A DNA stretch of 39,060 bases, taken from FEN-1073 sp050010135 (lineage in GTDB: Bacteria; Chloroflexota; Anaerolineae; Anaerolineales; RBG-16-64-43). The notes below the pieces were generated by a model. That model did not search any database and was not told the origin of the DNA. It worked only from the letters and a program-made list of their open reading frames with translations. How positions within the stretch are numbered: the stretch's first letter is position 1; every line of letters begins with the position of its first letter. Made by a program: the position numbers and the translations under genes. This document shows, piece after piece, positions 25,251-33,292 of this stretch. Where the stretch lies: the NCBI GenBank assembly GCA_050010135.1, contig JBEKLP010000015.1, forward strand, positions 1 through 39,060, in the 5' to 3' direction.

Positions 25251-26663
25251 ATGAAACCCGTATCTCGAACTCTTTGGAACCGTCTGCTGCTTGCCCTCGG
25301 GCTGGTGTTCGTCCTGGCCGTGGGCAGCGTGCAGACCGTCCGCGCGCTGGAAGTGAATAAGAGCGGCACCGTGGCGGCAGGCGAGGTGATCAACGATGAC
25401 CTCGTCCTCACCGACACGAATGTCAACATGGCCGGCACCGTCAATGGAACGCTCATCACGGGTGCCACCGACGTGACCATCGGGGGCACGGTCAACGGCG
25501 ACGTCATCTCCGGCGGATCGAGCGTCATCATCACCGGCGTGGTGAAAGGAAATCTGATCGTGGCGGGTGGATCCGTCACCGTCAATGGAACCGTGGAGAA
25601 TAGTGTGTTCTTCGCCGGCAGCAGTTTGATCCTCGGGCCCAATGCTAAGGTGAACGGCAACCTCTACGCCGCTGGTTTCAGCGTGGAGCTTCAATCCGGG
25701 TCCTCCATCGACCGGGATGTCGAAGCGGCCGGGTATCAAATCCTGCTGGATGGAACCGTCGGCCGGGACGTGAACGCCTCCGCCGGCGCCCTCGAAGTCT
25801 CGGGAAGTGTCGGCCGGAATATAACCGTTGATATCAGCGAACCATCCAAGGATTCCAACCAAGCGACAGCCATGCAATTCATGCCCTACTCGCAGGTGAC
25901 CCGGATTCTTTCACCGGGGCTGTCGATCGTATCCACGGCGAAGATCGGCGGCAAACTGGATTATTCCAGCGCCGTCGAGCAAGCCGCGGGAATTAAAGTA
26001 ACCCCCGCGGGAGGCGTGCAATATCATTACCGCGCCGCGCAGAATAATTCCTCCGGCGTGTCCGTCATCCAGATCAATGCTGCCCCGCGCGCGTGGAGCT
26101 TCGCGGCTTTCTTCCTGGAATACGTCTTTGCCGCCGTCCGTGAATTCCTGACGCTGCTCCTGCTCGGCGCGCTGGCGGTATGGCTTTGCCCCAAGCTGCT
26201 CTCGCGAACTGCAGGAACACTGCGCGACAAACCCCTGCCTTCGCTCGGTTGGGGCTTCCTGGTCTTGCTAGTCGGAATGGTGGCTTTGGTCCTGGCAATC
26301 ATCACGGTTCTTCTGCTCGGTCTGGCGGTCGGGGTTGTCACGCTGTTCGGGCTGATGGGGGTGGTGTTCGGAATTGGTTTCTCGGCCATCGGACTTTCCG
26401 GAGCGGTCTTCCTGGCTCTGGCGCAGTTCGGAAGCAAACTGGTTGTGGCGATGCTGATCGGCGACGTGCTCTTCCGCCTGATCCGCAAAGACTATTCCGC
26501 CAGTATGTTCTGGCCGCTGCTGGCGGGCATCTTCCTGCTGACGCTGGTGAACGCGATCCCATTCCTGGGAATCCTGGTCAGCCTGTTCGCGATCCTGTTC
26601 GGCTCCGGAGCCATCTGGCTGGTCTTCCGCGACTGGTGGATCAATCGGAAAACAACTGCCTGA
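25251..26663 (+). CDS. Bactofilin-like polymer-forming envelope protein with C-terminal membrane domain
   Basis: 470 residues. A signal peptide (residues 1-~30, LLLALGLVFVLAVGSVQTVRA) is followed by ~170 residues of beta-helix-type repeats (VNMAGTVNGTLI, VTIGGTVNGDVI, VIITGVVKGNLI, VTVNGTVENSVF, AKVNGNLYAAG, GTVGRDVNAS). These are characteristic of bactofilin/DUF583 polymer-forming domains. From ~285 there are about six membrane helices (FLTLLLLGALAVWLC; LVLLVGMVALVLAIITVLLLGLAVGVV; FLGILVSLFAILFGSGAIWLV). Cytosolic bactofilins lack both signal and membrane parts, so this one likely forms its beta-helix outside the membrane. AAAAAAGGAG precedes ATG 25251, only 40 bp after the large ATPase gene, which suggests a shared transcript. 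Confidence 0.85.
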   Translation: MKPVSRTLWNRLLLALGLVFVLAVGSVQTVRALEVNKSGTVAAGEVINDDLVLTDTNVNMAGTVNGTLITGATDVTIGGTVNGDVISGGSSVIITGVVKGNLIVAGGSVTVNGTVENSVFFAGSSLILGPNAKVNGNLYAAGFSVELQSGSSIDRDVEAAGYQILLDGTVGRDVNASAGALEVSGSVGRNITVDISEPSKDSNQATAMQFMPYSQVTRILSPGLSIVSTAKIGGKLDYSSAVEQAAGIKVTPAGGVQYHYRAAQNNSSGVSVIQINAAPRAWSFAAFFLEYVFAAVREFLTLLLLGALAVWLCPKLLSRTAGTLRDKPLPSLGWGFLVLLVGMVALVLAIITVLLLGLAVGVVTLFGLMGVVFGIGFSAIGLSGAVFLALAQFGSKLVVAMLIGDVLFRLIRKDYSASMFWPLLAGIFLLTLVNAIPFLGILVSLFAILFGSGAIWLVFRDWWINRKTTA

Positions 26664-26677
26664 GTCGGCTGTTGTAA

Positions 26678-26720
26678 AAACGCCGGTCTGCGCGTACTGC
26701 CTTTGCGCAGGTCGGCGTTT
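26678..26720 (+). terminator. Terminator hairpin after the polymer-forming gene
   Basis: AAACGCCGGTCTGCGC (26678-26693) pairs with GCGCAGGTCGGCGTTT (26705-26720) over 16 positions including two G-U pairs, with an 11-nt loop. The 3' arm ends in TTT and is followed by ACCGTTTTC. It lies 15 nt after the stop codon. Confidence 0.7.
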
Positions 26721-26774
26721 ACCGTTTTCAATTTCGTTTCTGTATCAAAAGGACGCAACTCCCCGCCTCTAACC

Positions 26775-26845
26775 GGGCTCCCCCGCTTCCCCCGCTTCGC
26801 AAGGGCAAGCGCGAGGGCGGGCGCGAGGGCAGGCGGAGTGACATC
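26775..26845 (-). repeat. Family-A repeat copy, inverted
   Basis: 71 nt whose reverse complement matches 19614-19684 with four substitutions: GATGTCACTCCG at its right edge and GGGGAGCCC at its left. It sits 36 bp before the next ATPase gene. Confidence 0.8.
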
Positions 26846-26880
26846 TTTAAAAGTCACTGAATACCTTATCCGGGTGAATT

Positions 26881-27960
26881 ATGTCAGACCAGATGAATCC
26901 TTATTCATCCCGAAAGCCGGTTCAATCGGCTGAAATGTTCTTTGGCAGAAGCCGCGAATTGCAGGAGATCGCCCAATTTCTGCGCGGCAATCAATCCGTC
27001 TCGCTCGATGGGCCGCCGGGGATTGGGAAGACCTCTCTCCTGCTGCACCTAACCCGGCCGCGCGCTGCCGAAGAACTCGGACTATGGAATGATAGTCTGG
27101 TCAGCTATATAGATTGCGCGGTGTTGGAGGATGAATCTTCCAAGGGAGTGTTCCGGTATTTCGCTTCGATGCTGATAGTGGAAATGGAATCCCGCAGTCT
27201 GCCGGAAGAAGTGGAGCTTCGCAAAGCCGCCGCATCCCCTACGCGTCTGGCGTTTGAATCTGCCGTTCGTGCGCTTAACCGGCGCGGATTGCAGATTGTC
27301 TTCCTTCTGGACCACTTCGACCGGCTGAGCATGAATTCCCGTTTGGACCTCCCCTTCTTTATCGCATTGCGATCAGCGGCGGGTAGATTCCGGTTAGCCT
27401 ATCTCACCGCCTCGGCCAGCCCGCTCATCGACCTGACGTACTCCGGCCGCTCGGGAGAAATTCTTTCCAGCCCCTTCTTTAACATTTTTGCCCCGCTGCA
27501 CCTCGGGCTGCTCCCGGAAGAAGACGCGCGGGATTTAATCCAAAAGCCCGTGCAGCGAACCGGCCATCCCTTCTCCACGGATATGTCCAATTTTCTTTAT
27601 CGATTGGCAGGAGGCCATCCGTTGATTCTTCAAACAGCATGTTATCACGCGATGGAATGCCCGGACAACCGCGCCAAGATTGAAGAGCGCACCATCCGGG
27701 AAATTAAACCCTATATCGAAAATATCTGGCTGAGCCTGACCGCAATCGAGAAACAAACTTTGCTTGGGATGGCCGGCACATCCTTCTCCAACGCAATTGC
27801 AGGATCCGATGCGGCCGTTCTGAGCCGACTCGAAGGACAATGCCTTCTTATTCAAGCGAACGGAGGGTATGTATCTCCCTGCAAGGTCTGGATGGATTTC
27901 CTAAATTCCCGATCCACGTCGTTGGGAACGGCACAATCGGAAGAAGTTCACGACCGTTGA
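26881..27960 (+). CDS. AAA/STAND-type ATPase, paralogue of the gene at 19943
   Basis: 359 residues. MFFGRSRELQEIAQFL, Walker A DGPPGIGKTSLLLHL (about residues 43-57), Walker B-like IVFLLDHFDRLSM (Asp-His-Phe-Asp instead of the Asp-Glu-Phe-Glu of its relatives), and SSPFFNIFAPLHLGLLPEEDARDLI. The last segment is nearly superimposable on the corresponding segment of the 19943 ATPase. A helical C-terminal part follows, ending in a possible winged helix (LSRLEGQCLLIQ). No OmpR domain. The changed Walker B acidic pair could lower hydrolysis. The role is unknown; it sits downstream of the bactofilin-like gene but after a terminator, so it is probably transcribed separately. An alternative start is ATG 26893. 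Confidence 0.82.
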   Translation: MSDQMNPYSSRKPVQSAEMFFGRSRELQEIAQFLRGNQSVSLDGPPGIGKTSLLLHLTRPRAAEELGLWNDSLVSYIDCAVLEDESSKGVFRYFASMLIVEMESRSLPEEVELRKAAASPTRLAFESAVRALNRRGLQIVFLLDHFDRLSMNSRLDLPFFIALRSAAGRFRLAYLTASASPLIDLTYSGRSGEILSSPFFNIFAPLHLGLLPEEDARDLIQKPVQRTGHPFSTDMSNFLYRLAGGHPLILQTACYHAMECPDNRAKIEERTIREIKPYIENIWLSLTAIEKQTLLGMAGTSFSNAIAGSDAAVLSRLEGQCLLIQANGGYVSPCKVWMDFLNSRSTSLGTAQSEEVHDR

Positions 27961-27998
27961 TAACGGCGTGCCTCGGGTATGGATTAATTTACCGAAGA

Positions 27999-28445
27999 CT
28001 ATTTTTGAAGTTTTTCCAGCAAGGCGGATTTCAGGGTGGGCCAATCTTCGGTTGCGATATACGCTTCGTAGATAGCTTCCAGGGCGGCATAGAGCGGATC
28101 TTCTCTGGCTGCCAGATAAACGGCGTTTGCCGCGCGGGCCTGGCCTGTTGCAATTTTGCCGCCCAGGGGGGAGGTTTTTCCCAGAGTGATACGATCGTTG
28201 ATTTCCTTCTGGGTCGCGTCCAGCGCCATCACCAATTTTCCCAGTTCTTCAACCTGCGACGGATCCAACGGTTTCCGGCTGGTCAGCGTTCGGAGAGCTT
28301 GGTCGACGGCGGGATATTTTAGACTGACTTTTTGGACGGCAAACTGGCAGGCTGTCAATGCAAGCGATCGTAACTTGTCATCCGATTGTCGAATGAGGAG
28401 GGAGTAAAAGTCACGATCAAGTGAAGACAGGCGGACGTTGGCCAT
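27999..28445 (-). CDS. Hypothetical helical protein next to the pst locus
   Basis: 148 residues, not recognised. The sequence is strongly alpha-helical with no signal peptide, membrane segment or cysteine cluster (one Cys at ~33). Blocks such as DDKLRSLALTACQFAVQKV, QVEELGKLVMALDATQKEIND and ALEAIYEAYIATEDWPTLKSALLEKL suggest a helical bundle. It lies downstream of pstB1 on the same strand across 89 bp, where a PhoU gene would often be found, but no PhoU motif (metal-binding E/DxxxD repeats) is visible. A TATACT at 28483-28478 may be its own -10. Convergent with the ATPase gene. Confidence 0.65.
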   Translation of the reverse strand: MANVRLSSLDRDFYSLLIRQSDDKLRSLALTACQFAVQKVSLKYPAVDQALRTLTSRKPLDPSQVEELGKLVMALDATQKEINDRITLGKTSPLGGKIATGQARAANAVYLAAREDPLYAALEAIYEAYIATEDWPTLKSALLEKLQK

Positions 28446-28534
28446 TTCGAACCCGTGTGAATTTTTCAGCTAGGAACAGTATAGCTATAAAGGATACGAA
28501 AGGATACAAATTCTTTGGCATTAATAAAATAACG

Positions 28535-29299
28535 CTATCCGAGCCGTCCGGTGACGTAATCCTCGGTTTGTTTTTTGGATGGGCGCGTGAACATCTTCGC
28601 GGTGACGTCGAATTCCACCAGTTCTCCCAGCCAAAACAGACCGGTTTTATCGGATACCCTCGCCGCCTGCTGCATGTTATGCGTGACGATAACGATCGTG
28701 AAATCCGCCGCCAGGGCGCGCATGAGTTCCTCGATCCGCATGGTGGCGATCGGGTCAAGGGCCGAACACGGCTCGTCCATCAAGATCACTTCCGGCTCGA
28801 CGGCCAGCACCCGGGCGATGCAGAGCCGCTGCTGCTGTCCGAGCGAGAGGCTGAGCGCGGATTCATGCAGAGAGTCCTTAACATCGTCCCAGAGCGCCGC
28901 CCGGCGGAGCGAGGATTCCACCCGATCCGGCAGGCTTCCGGAGTGATCCAGCCCCAGTACACGGGGACCGAACGCCACATTTTCGAAAATCGACTGTGGG
29001 AAAGGATTTGGCTTCTGAAAGACCATCCCCACCCGCTGGCGCAGCACAGCCACGTCCAAATCCGGGGTGTAAATATCCTGTCCGTCGAGTAGCACCTTTC
29101 CCTCCACTCGAACCCCCGGAATGGTATCGTTCATGCGGTTGAGGCACCGCAAAAAAGTGCTTTTTCCGCATCCGGAAGGGCCGATCAACGCGGTGATTTC
29201 GCGTTCGGCGATCTCCATGGAAATTCGATGGAGCGCCTGGACCCGTCCGTAATAAAAATCCAGATTCGTTATTTGGAATTTTGGCCCGAGCTGAGACAT
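28535..29299 (-). CDS. pstB: Phosphate ABC transporter ATP-binding protein PstB (copy 1)
   Basis: 254 residues. Energises phosphate import through PstC/PstA. Walker A IGPSGCGKSTFLR at ~39-51, Q-loop VGMVFQKPNPFPQSIFENVAFG (canonical PstB), Walker B VILMDEPCSALDP, H-loop IVIVTHNMQQAARVSD, and the C-terminal TEDYVTGRLG. The ABC signature reads LSLGQQQRLCIAR, with Leu replacing the second Gly-position residue of LSGGQ. It is transcribed divergently from pstS with only 61 bp between; a TAAAAT at 29312-29307 lies eight bases before ATG. It is separate from the pstSCAB2 operon, so PstB supply may be regulated independently. Confidence 0.93.
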   Translation of the reverse strand: MSQLGPKFQITNLDFYYGRVQALHRISMEIAEREITALIGPSGCGKSTFLRCLNRMNDTIPGVRVEGKVLLDGQDIYTPDLDVAVLRQRVGMVFQKPNPFPQSIFENVAFGPRVLGLDHSGSLPDRVESSLRRAALWDDVKDSLHESALSLSLGQQQRLCIARVLAVEPEVILMDEPCSALDPIATMRIEELMRALAADFTIVIVTHNMQQAARVSDKTGLFWLGELVEFDVTAKMFTRPSKKQTEDYVTGRLG

Positions 29300-29345
29300 G
29301 GGGATTATTTTACCCTATCTTTTCGCCCTTTTCCGGCCGTTCTTC

Positions 29346-29354
29346 TGATACAAT
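29346..29354 (+). promoter_or_regulatory. Extended -10 directly before pstS
   Basis: TGA-TACAAT followed by six bases and ATG 29361; the predicted +1 is the A of ATG. There is no Shine-Dalgarno sequence upstream of ATG. No convincing Pho-box repeat was identified. Confidence 0.45.
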
Positions 29355-29360
29355 TAAGCC

Positions 29361-30230
29361 ATGCGATGGGAGCGACGAGTGTCTGCGGTTGTGCTCTTCC
29401 TACTGGTTACCGCGTGCTCCTTTTCCTCTTCTTCGAACAAGAACCAATCCAATACCATCACCAACCGCGGGTCCGACACAATGGTCAATTTGGCGCTGGC
29501 CTGGGCGGAAGCCTACGCCAAGGAATTCCCGCAGGTGGAAATATCCGTCTCCGGAGGCGGCAGCGGCATAGGAATTGCGGCACTGATCAACAACACGGTC
29601 GACATCGCCAACGTATCCCGCGCGATGACAGATACAGAGATACAAGAAGCTAAAAAAAACGGCGTCAATCCGCTTCAATTCGTCGTCGCCCGGGATGCGA
29701 TCGGTGTGATCGTCAACCCTTCCAATCCCGTCACACATCTGACACTAGGACAGGTTTCCGATATCTTCTCTGGGAAAATCAACAATTGGAGAGATGTCGG
29801 CGGAGAAGACCGGCCGATCGTGCGGGTTTCGCGCGAGGTGAATTCCGGAACCCACGTATTTTTTCTCCAAGCCGTCATCCAACTGGGAAACCCGAAGGAT
29901 AAGACGATCTTTGCCGCAAGCACGCTGTTGCTCCCCTCTTCGGAAGGAATCATCGCCGAAGTAAGCCAGAACCCTAACGCGATCGGCTACGATGGACTGG
30001 GCTACATCACCTCGGAAGTCAAGGTGCTGGGCCTTGCGCTCGATCCGGCTGGACCGTTCATCGTACCAAGCTCAACGACAGTCCGGGACCATTCCTACGC
30101 AATCGCGCGCGATCTCTACATGTACACCAACGGGGAACCCACCGGCACTCTCAAGAATTATCTGGATTGGATTCGCAGTCCCGAAGCCCAACAGATCGTG
30201 ACAACCCTCGGCTTCATCCCGATCGCATGA
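29361..30230 (+). CDS. pstS: Phosphate-binding lipoprotein PstS
   Basis: 289 residues; captures phosphate outside the membrane and delivers it to PstCA. Lipoprotein signal with lipobox LVTAC (Cys19). Binding-protein motifs: NRGSDTMVNLALAWAEAY, VEISVSGGGSGIGIAALINNTVDIANVSR (phosphate-binding Ser/Gly/Asp), INNWRDVGGEDRPIVRVSREVNSGTHVFF (Arg/Ser contacts). Length and fold are those of PBP-like PstS. First gene of pstS-C-A-B. Confidence 0.95.
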   Translation: MRWERRVSAVVLFLLVTACSFSSSSNKNQSNTITNRGSDTMVNLALAWAEAYAKEFPQVEISVSGGGSGIGIAALINNTVDIANVSRAMTDTEIQEAKKNGVNPLQFVVARDAIGVIVNPSNPVTHLTLGQVSDIFSGKINNWRDVGGEDRPIVRVSREVNSGTHVFFLQAVIQLGNPKDKTIFAASTLLLPSSEGIIAEVSQNPNAIGYDGLGYITSEVKVLGLALDPAGPFIVPSSTTVRDHSYAIARDLYMYTNGEPTGTLKNYLDWIRSPEAQQIVTTLGFIPIA

Positions 30231-30248
30231 CTGTCTGACGGAGAACCG

Positions 30249-31145
30249 ATGACCAAACGGCGAAAATTGTTGGAATTTTTCATTCAAGGACTCATCCGGC
30301 TGTGCGGTTATTCGGCCATTGTGTTTGTCGCGCTGATTTTTCTGTTCCTGTTGCAGGAAGGATTGCCCGCGCTGAGCCAGGTGCCCCTTTCTTCGTTGCT
30401 GGGTGCGCGCTGGTATCCGATCGAGCCTCTCAACCTCTTCGGCCTGGCGCCGCTCCTCTGGGGCTCCCTCGTGATCACACTTGGAGCCGCCGTGATTGCC
30501 ATCCCGTTCGGGGTCGCGACGGCCGTGTTCATCGCCGAGATCGCACCGCGCTGGATGCGGGAAATTCTAAAACCCTTCGTCGAAATTCTGGCTGGCTTGC
30601 CTTCGGTGGTTCTGGGCTTTCTGGGAATCCTGGTGCTGGTTCCGATGATCCGCACGGGGCTTAATCTGCCGACGGGCTTAACCGCGCTGACCGGGTCGAT
30701 TCTCCTGGCCGCCATGTCGCTGCCAACGATCGTCTCAGTGGCGGAGGACGCATTGGACGCCGTGCCGAAAAGCTACCGCGACGGCGCGTTGGCGCTGGGC
30801 GCCACCAAATGGCAGACCATTTGGCGCGTGACGCTCCCGGCGGCGAAGTCCGGCGTCCTGACCGCGATCATGCTCGGCCTGGGCCGCGCGATCGGGGAAA
30901 CCATGGCGGTGATGATGGTCACCGGCAACGCCGCGCAGATGCGCTGGGACGCGCTCTTCTATCCGATCCGCACAATGACCGCCACCATCGCCGCCGAAAT
31001 GGGCGAGGTGGCGCGCGGCACCGCGTACTACCACGTCCTCTTCCTGATCGGGATCATCCTGTTTCTGATTTCCTTCCTGGTGAACATCCTTGCCTCCAGC
31101 ATGCTCTTCCGCGCCAAGAAGCGCGCCGAACGGATGCTTTCGTAA
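30249..31145 (+). CDS. pstC: Phosphate ABC transporter permease PstC
   Basis: 298 residues with about six membrane helices. Permease hallmark regions: FGVATAVFIAEIAPRWMREIL, LAGLPSVVLGFLGILVLVP, and the ABC-contact loop DALDAVPKSYRDGALALGATKWQTIW (EAA-type motif), followed by LGRAIGETMAVMMVTGN. GGAG precedes ATG 30249, 18 bp after pstS. Its stop overlaps the pstA start (TAATG). Confidence 0.95.
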   Translation: MTKRRKLLEFFIQGLIRLCGYSAIVFVALIFLFLLQEGLPALSQVPLSSLLGARWYPIEPLNLFGLAPLLWGSLVITLGAAVIAIPFGVATAVFIAEIAPRWMREILKPFVEILAGLPSVVLGFLGILVLVPMIRTGLNLPTGLTALTGSILLAAMSLPTIVSVAEDALDAVPKSYRDGALALGATKWQTIWRVTLPAAKSGVLTAIMLGLGRAIGETMAVMMVTGNAAQMRWDALFYPIRTMTATIAAEMGEVARGTAYYHVLFLIGIILFLISFLVNILASSMLFRAKKRAERMLS

Positions 31146-31996
31146 TGCGCATTCCCCGGATCGTCACCCAGCGGATCGCCTTCACCCTATTGACCCTGGT
31201 CATGGCGGCCACGGTGCTGGGGATCCTCGCGATCATCGCGTTCATTTTCATCAAGGGACTTCCCGCTCTTTCCCCGGAATTCATCTTCTCGATGCCGACC
31301 AATGGGATGCGCGAGGGCGGCATCTGGCCCGCCATCGTCGGGACGGTCTACCTCACCCTTGGTACGGCGATCATTGCCGTGCCCATCGGATTGCTGGCGG
31401 CGATCTACCTTTCGGAATATGCGTCGGATTCGCCCTTCACCCGCGCCATTCGCATCGCCATCGTCAACCTGGCGGGTATCCCTTCGGTAGTGTACGGGCT
31501 GTTCGGTCTGGCGCTGTTTGTGCTGTTTCTGGGTCTGGGTTCCTCGATCGCCTCGGCGTGCCTGACGCTCTCGATCATGACCCTGCCGGTGATCATCTCC
31601 ACCGCCGAAGAGGCGTTGCGTTCGGTCCCCCAATCCTTCCGGCTGGTGAGCGTGAGCATGGGCGGCACGCGCTGGCAGACCGTCTGGCGGATCGTCCTGC
31701 CGCAGGCGTTGCCGGGCATTCTCACCGGGGTGATCCTCGGATTGGAGCGCGCGGCAGGCGAGACCGCGCCGATCCTGTTCACCGGAGCCGCGTACTTCCT
31801 CCCGCAGCTTCCGAAGTCGATCTTCGCCGGGACCATGGCTCTGCCCTATCATCTGTTCGTCATCTCCACCCAGGTACCAGGCATGCCGGTGAAGATCCAG
31901 TACGGCACCGCGCTGGTGCTGCTGATCTTCGTTTTGGCAATGAACCTGGTCGCCACGTTGATCCGCTCCTATTACCGAAGTCGGCGACAATGGTAA
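31145..31996 (+). CDS. pstA: Phosphate ABC transporter permease PstA
   Basis: 283 residues with about six membrane helices. Hallmarks: GGIWPAIVGTVYLTLGTAIIAVPIG, LAGIPSVVYGLFGLALFV, the EAA-type loop EEALRSVPQSFRLVSVSMGGTRWQTVW, and ILGLERAAGETAPILFTGAA. ATG 31145 overlaps the pstC stop by one base. Its own 3' end overlaps pstB2 by 7 nt. It partners PstC in the membrane. Confidence 0.95.
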   Translation: MRIPRIVTQRIAFTLLTLVMAATVLGILAIIAFIFIKGLPALSPEFIFSMPTNGMREGGIWPAIVGTVYLTLGTAIIAVPIGLLAAIYLSEYASDSPFTRAIRIAIVNLAGIPSVVYGLFGLALFVLFLGLGSSIASACLTLSIMTLPVIISTAEEALRSVPQSFRLVSVSMGGTRWQTVWRIVLPQALPGILTGVILGLERAAGETAPILFTGAAYFLPQLPKSIFAGTMALPYHLFVISTQVPGMPVKIQYGTALVLLIFVLAMNLVATLIRSYYRSRRQW

Positions 31997-32763
31997 GCGC
32001 CCCTCCCGCTCCGAAATTCGTGGTGGAAAATCTCTCGGTGCAATATCCCGACGGGACCGAATCCTTGCGCAATGTGTCGCTGCAAATCCCGCCCAACGCC
32101 GTCACCGTTCTGTTCGGCCCGGCCGGCGGCGGGAAAAGCACGCTGCTGCGAACCTTCAACCGTCTCAACGACCTCGTGGAGGGAACTCGCTACCTGGGAA
32201 AAGTGCTCCTGGACGGAGAAAATATCCTCTCCCCGAAAGTGGATCTGGTGGCGCTGCGGCGGCGGGTGGGGATGGTGTTCGCACAACCCGTTCCCCTGCC
32301 GATGACAGTCCGCGAGAATATGACCTACGGCTTGGAATTGGCGGGGGAAAGCGGGCGGAGCAAACTCGTCCGTTCGATGGAAGAAGGATTGCGGGCCGCG
32401 GCACTGTGGGACGAGGTCAAAGACCGTCTGGACGAGCCGGCCGGTGCGCTTTCGGGCGGTCAGCAGCAACGGCTCTGCCTAGCCCGGGTGCTTGCAATGC
32501 AGCCGGAAGTCATCCTCATGGACGAACCCACATCCGGGTTGGATCCGATCTCGACCGCGAAGGTGGAGGACTCACTCCAGACGATCAAGAAAAAATACAC
32601 CGTGGTTATCGTTCCGCATAGTGTGCAACAAGCCGGCCGTCTGGCAGATTGGGCCGGTTTCTTTCTGCAGGGCGAATTGGTGGAATGGGGCGAAGGGAAG
32701 AACCTTTTCATCGCGCCCAAAGTAAAACGCACCGAGGATTACGTCACCGGAAGGTTCGGTTGA
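31990..32763 (+). CDS. pstB: Phosphate ABC transporter ATP-binding protein PstB (copy 2)
   Basis: 257 residues. Walker A FGPAGGGKSTLLRTFN, signature ALSGGQQQRLCLARVL (canonical), Walker B VILMDEPTSGLDP, H-loop VVIVPHSVQQAGR with Pro instead of Thr before the His, and C-terminal TEDYVTGRFG. The Q-loop reads MVFAQPVPLPMTVRENM, differing from the canonical QKPNPFP. It overlaps pstA and closes the pstSCAB operon. With the divergent copy 1 the locus encodes two distinct ATPases for one permease pair, which could form homo- or heterodimers. Confidence 0.93.
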   Translation: MVSAPPAPKFVVENLSVQYPDGTESLRNVSLQIPPNAVTVLFGPAGGGKSTLLRTFNRLNDLVEGTRYLGKVLLDGENILSPKVDLVALRRRVGMVFAQPVPLPMTVRENMTYGLELAGESGRSKLVRSMEEGLRAAALWDEVKDRLDEPAGALSGGQQQRLCLARVLAMQPEVILMDEPTSGLDPISTAKVEDSLQTIKKKYTVVIVPHSVQQAGRLADWAGFFLQGELVEWGEGKNLFIAPKVKRTEDYVTGRFG

Positions 32764-33292
32764 TAGCCGGAAGACAACCAGCCGTAATTGTTCAGCCAAA
32801 CACAACGAACCACACCACGGATTTCACGGAAAACCAATTTGCACATTGCTAAAATTAACGGGGTTTGTCATTGCGAGCCCCGTCCCGGCTTTGCTGGGCG
32901 AGGCCGGGGGAGCGAAGCGACGAAGCAATCTCCCAATGACAGTCTTAAAACATTCACTAACCAATGGAATGGATGATTCCTACGCCGATGCGAAAACCAG
33001 ATTGCTTCGTCAGACCGGCGGGAATAAACCGCCGATCCTCCTCGCAATGACATCGATAATATCCCTCTTGGCAGTTCGTATCCCCGTCAATTATACTTAA
33101 TCGGAAGAATGATTATATTCCAGACGCAAGTGGTTTCTACACCCATTGTCATTGCGAGCCCCGCCCCGGCTTCGCCGGGCGAGGCCGGGGGAGCGAAGCG
33201 ACGAATCAATCCGGGGTTTGTGATGCGAAAAACGAGATTGCTTGGCTCGCTTCGGTTGCTGCCAAGACATCGATCTTGGTTTTTGGCAACGG
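32764..33292. repeat. Intergenic region with family-B repeats
   Basis: No gene is seen between the convergent pstB2 and radical-SAM genes. Two 64-nt direct repeats occur at 32867-32930 and 33148-33211, differing at four positions: GTCATTGCGAG, a GC-rich hairpin centre (GGGCGAGGCCGGGGG), then GCGAAGCGACGAAGCAATC. An inverted copy (GATTGCTTCGTC to CTCGCAATGAC) lies at about 33000-33052, so 32867-33052 has inverted ends GTCATTGCGAG/CTCGCAATGAC like a MITE. A decayed inverted trace (GATTGCTTGG) follows at 33236. Confidence 0.8.
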
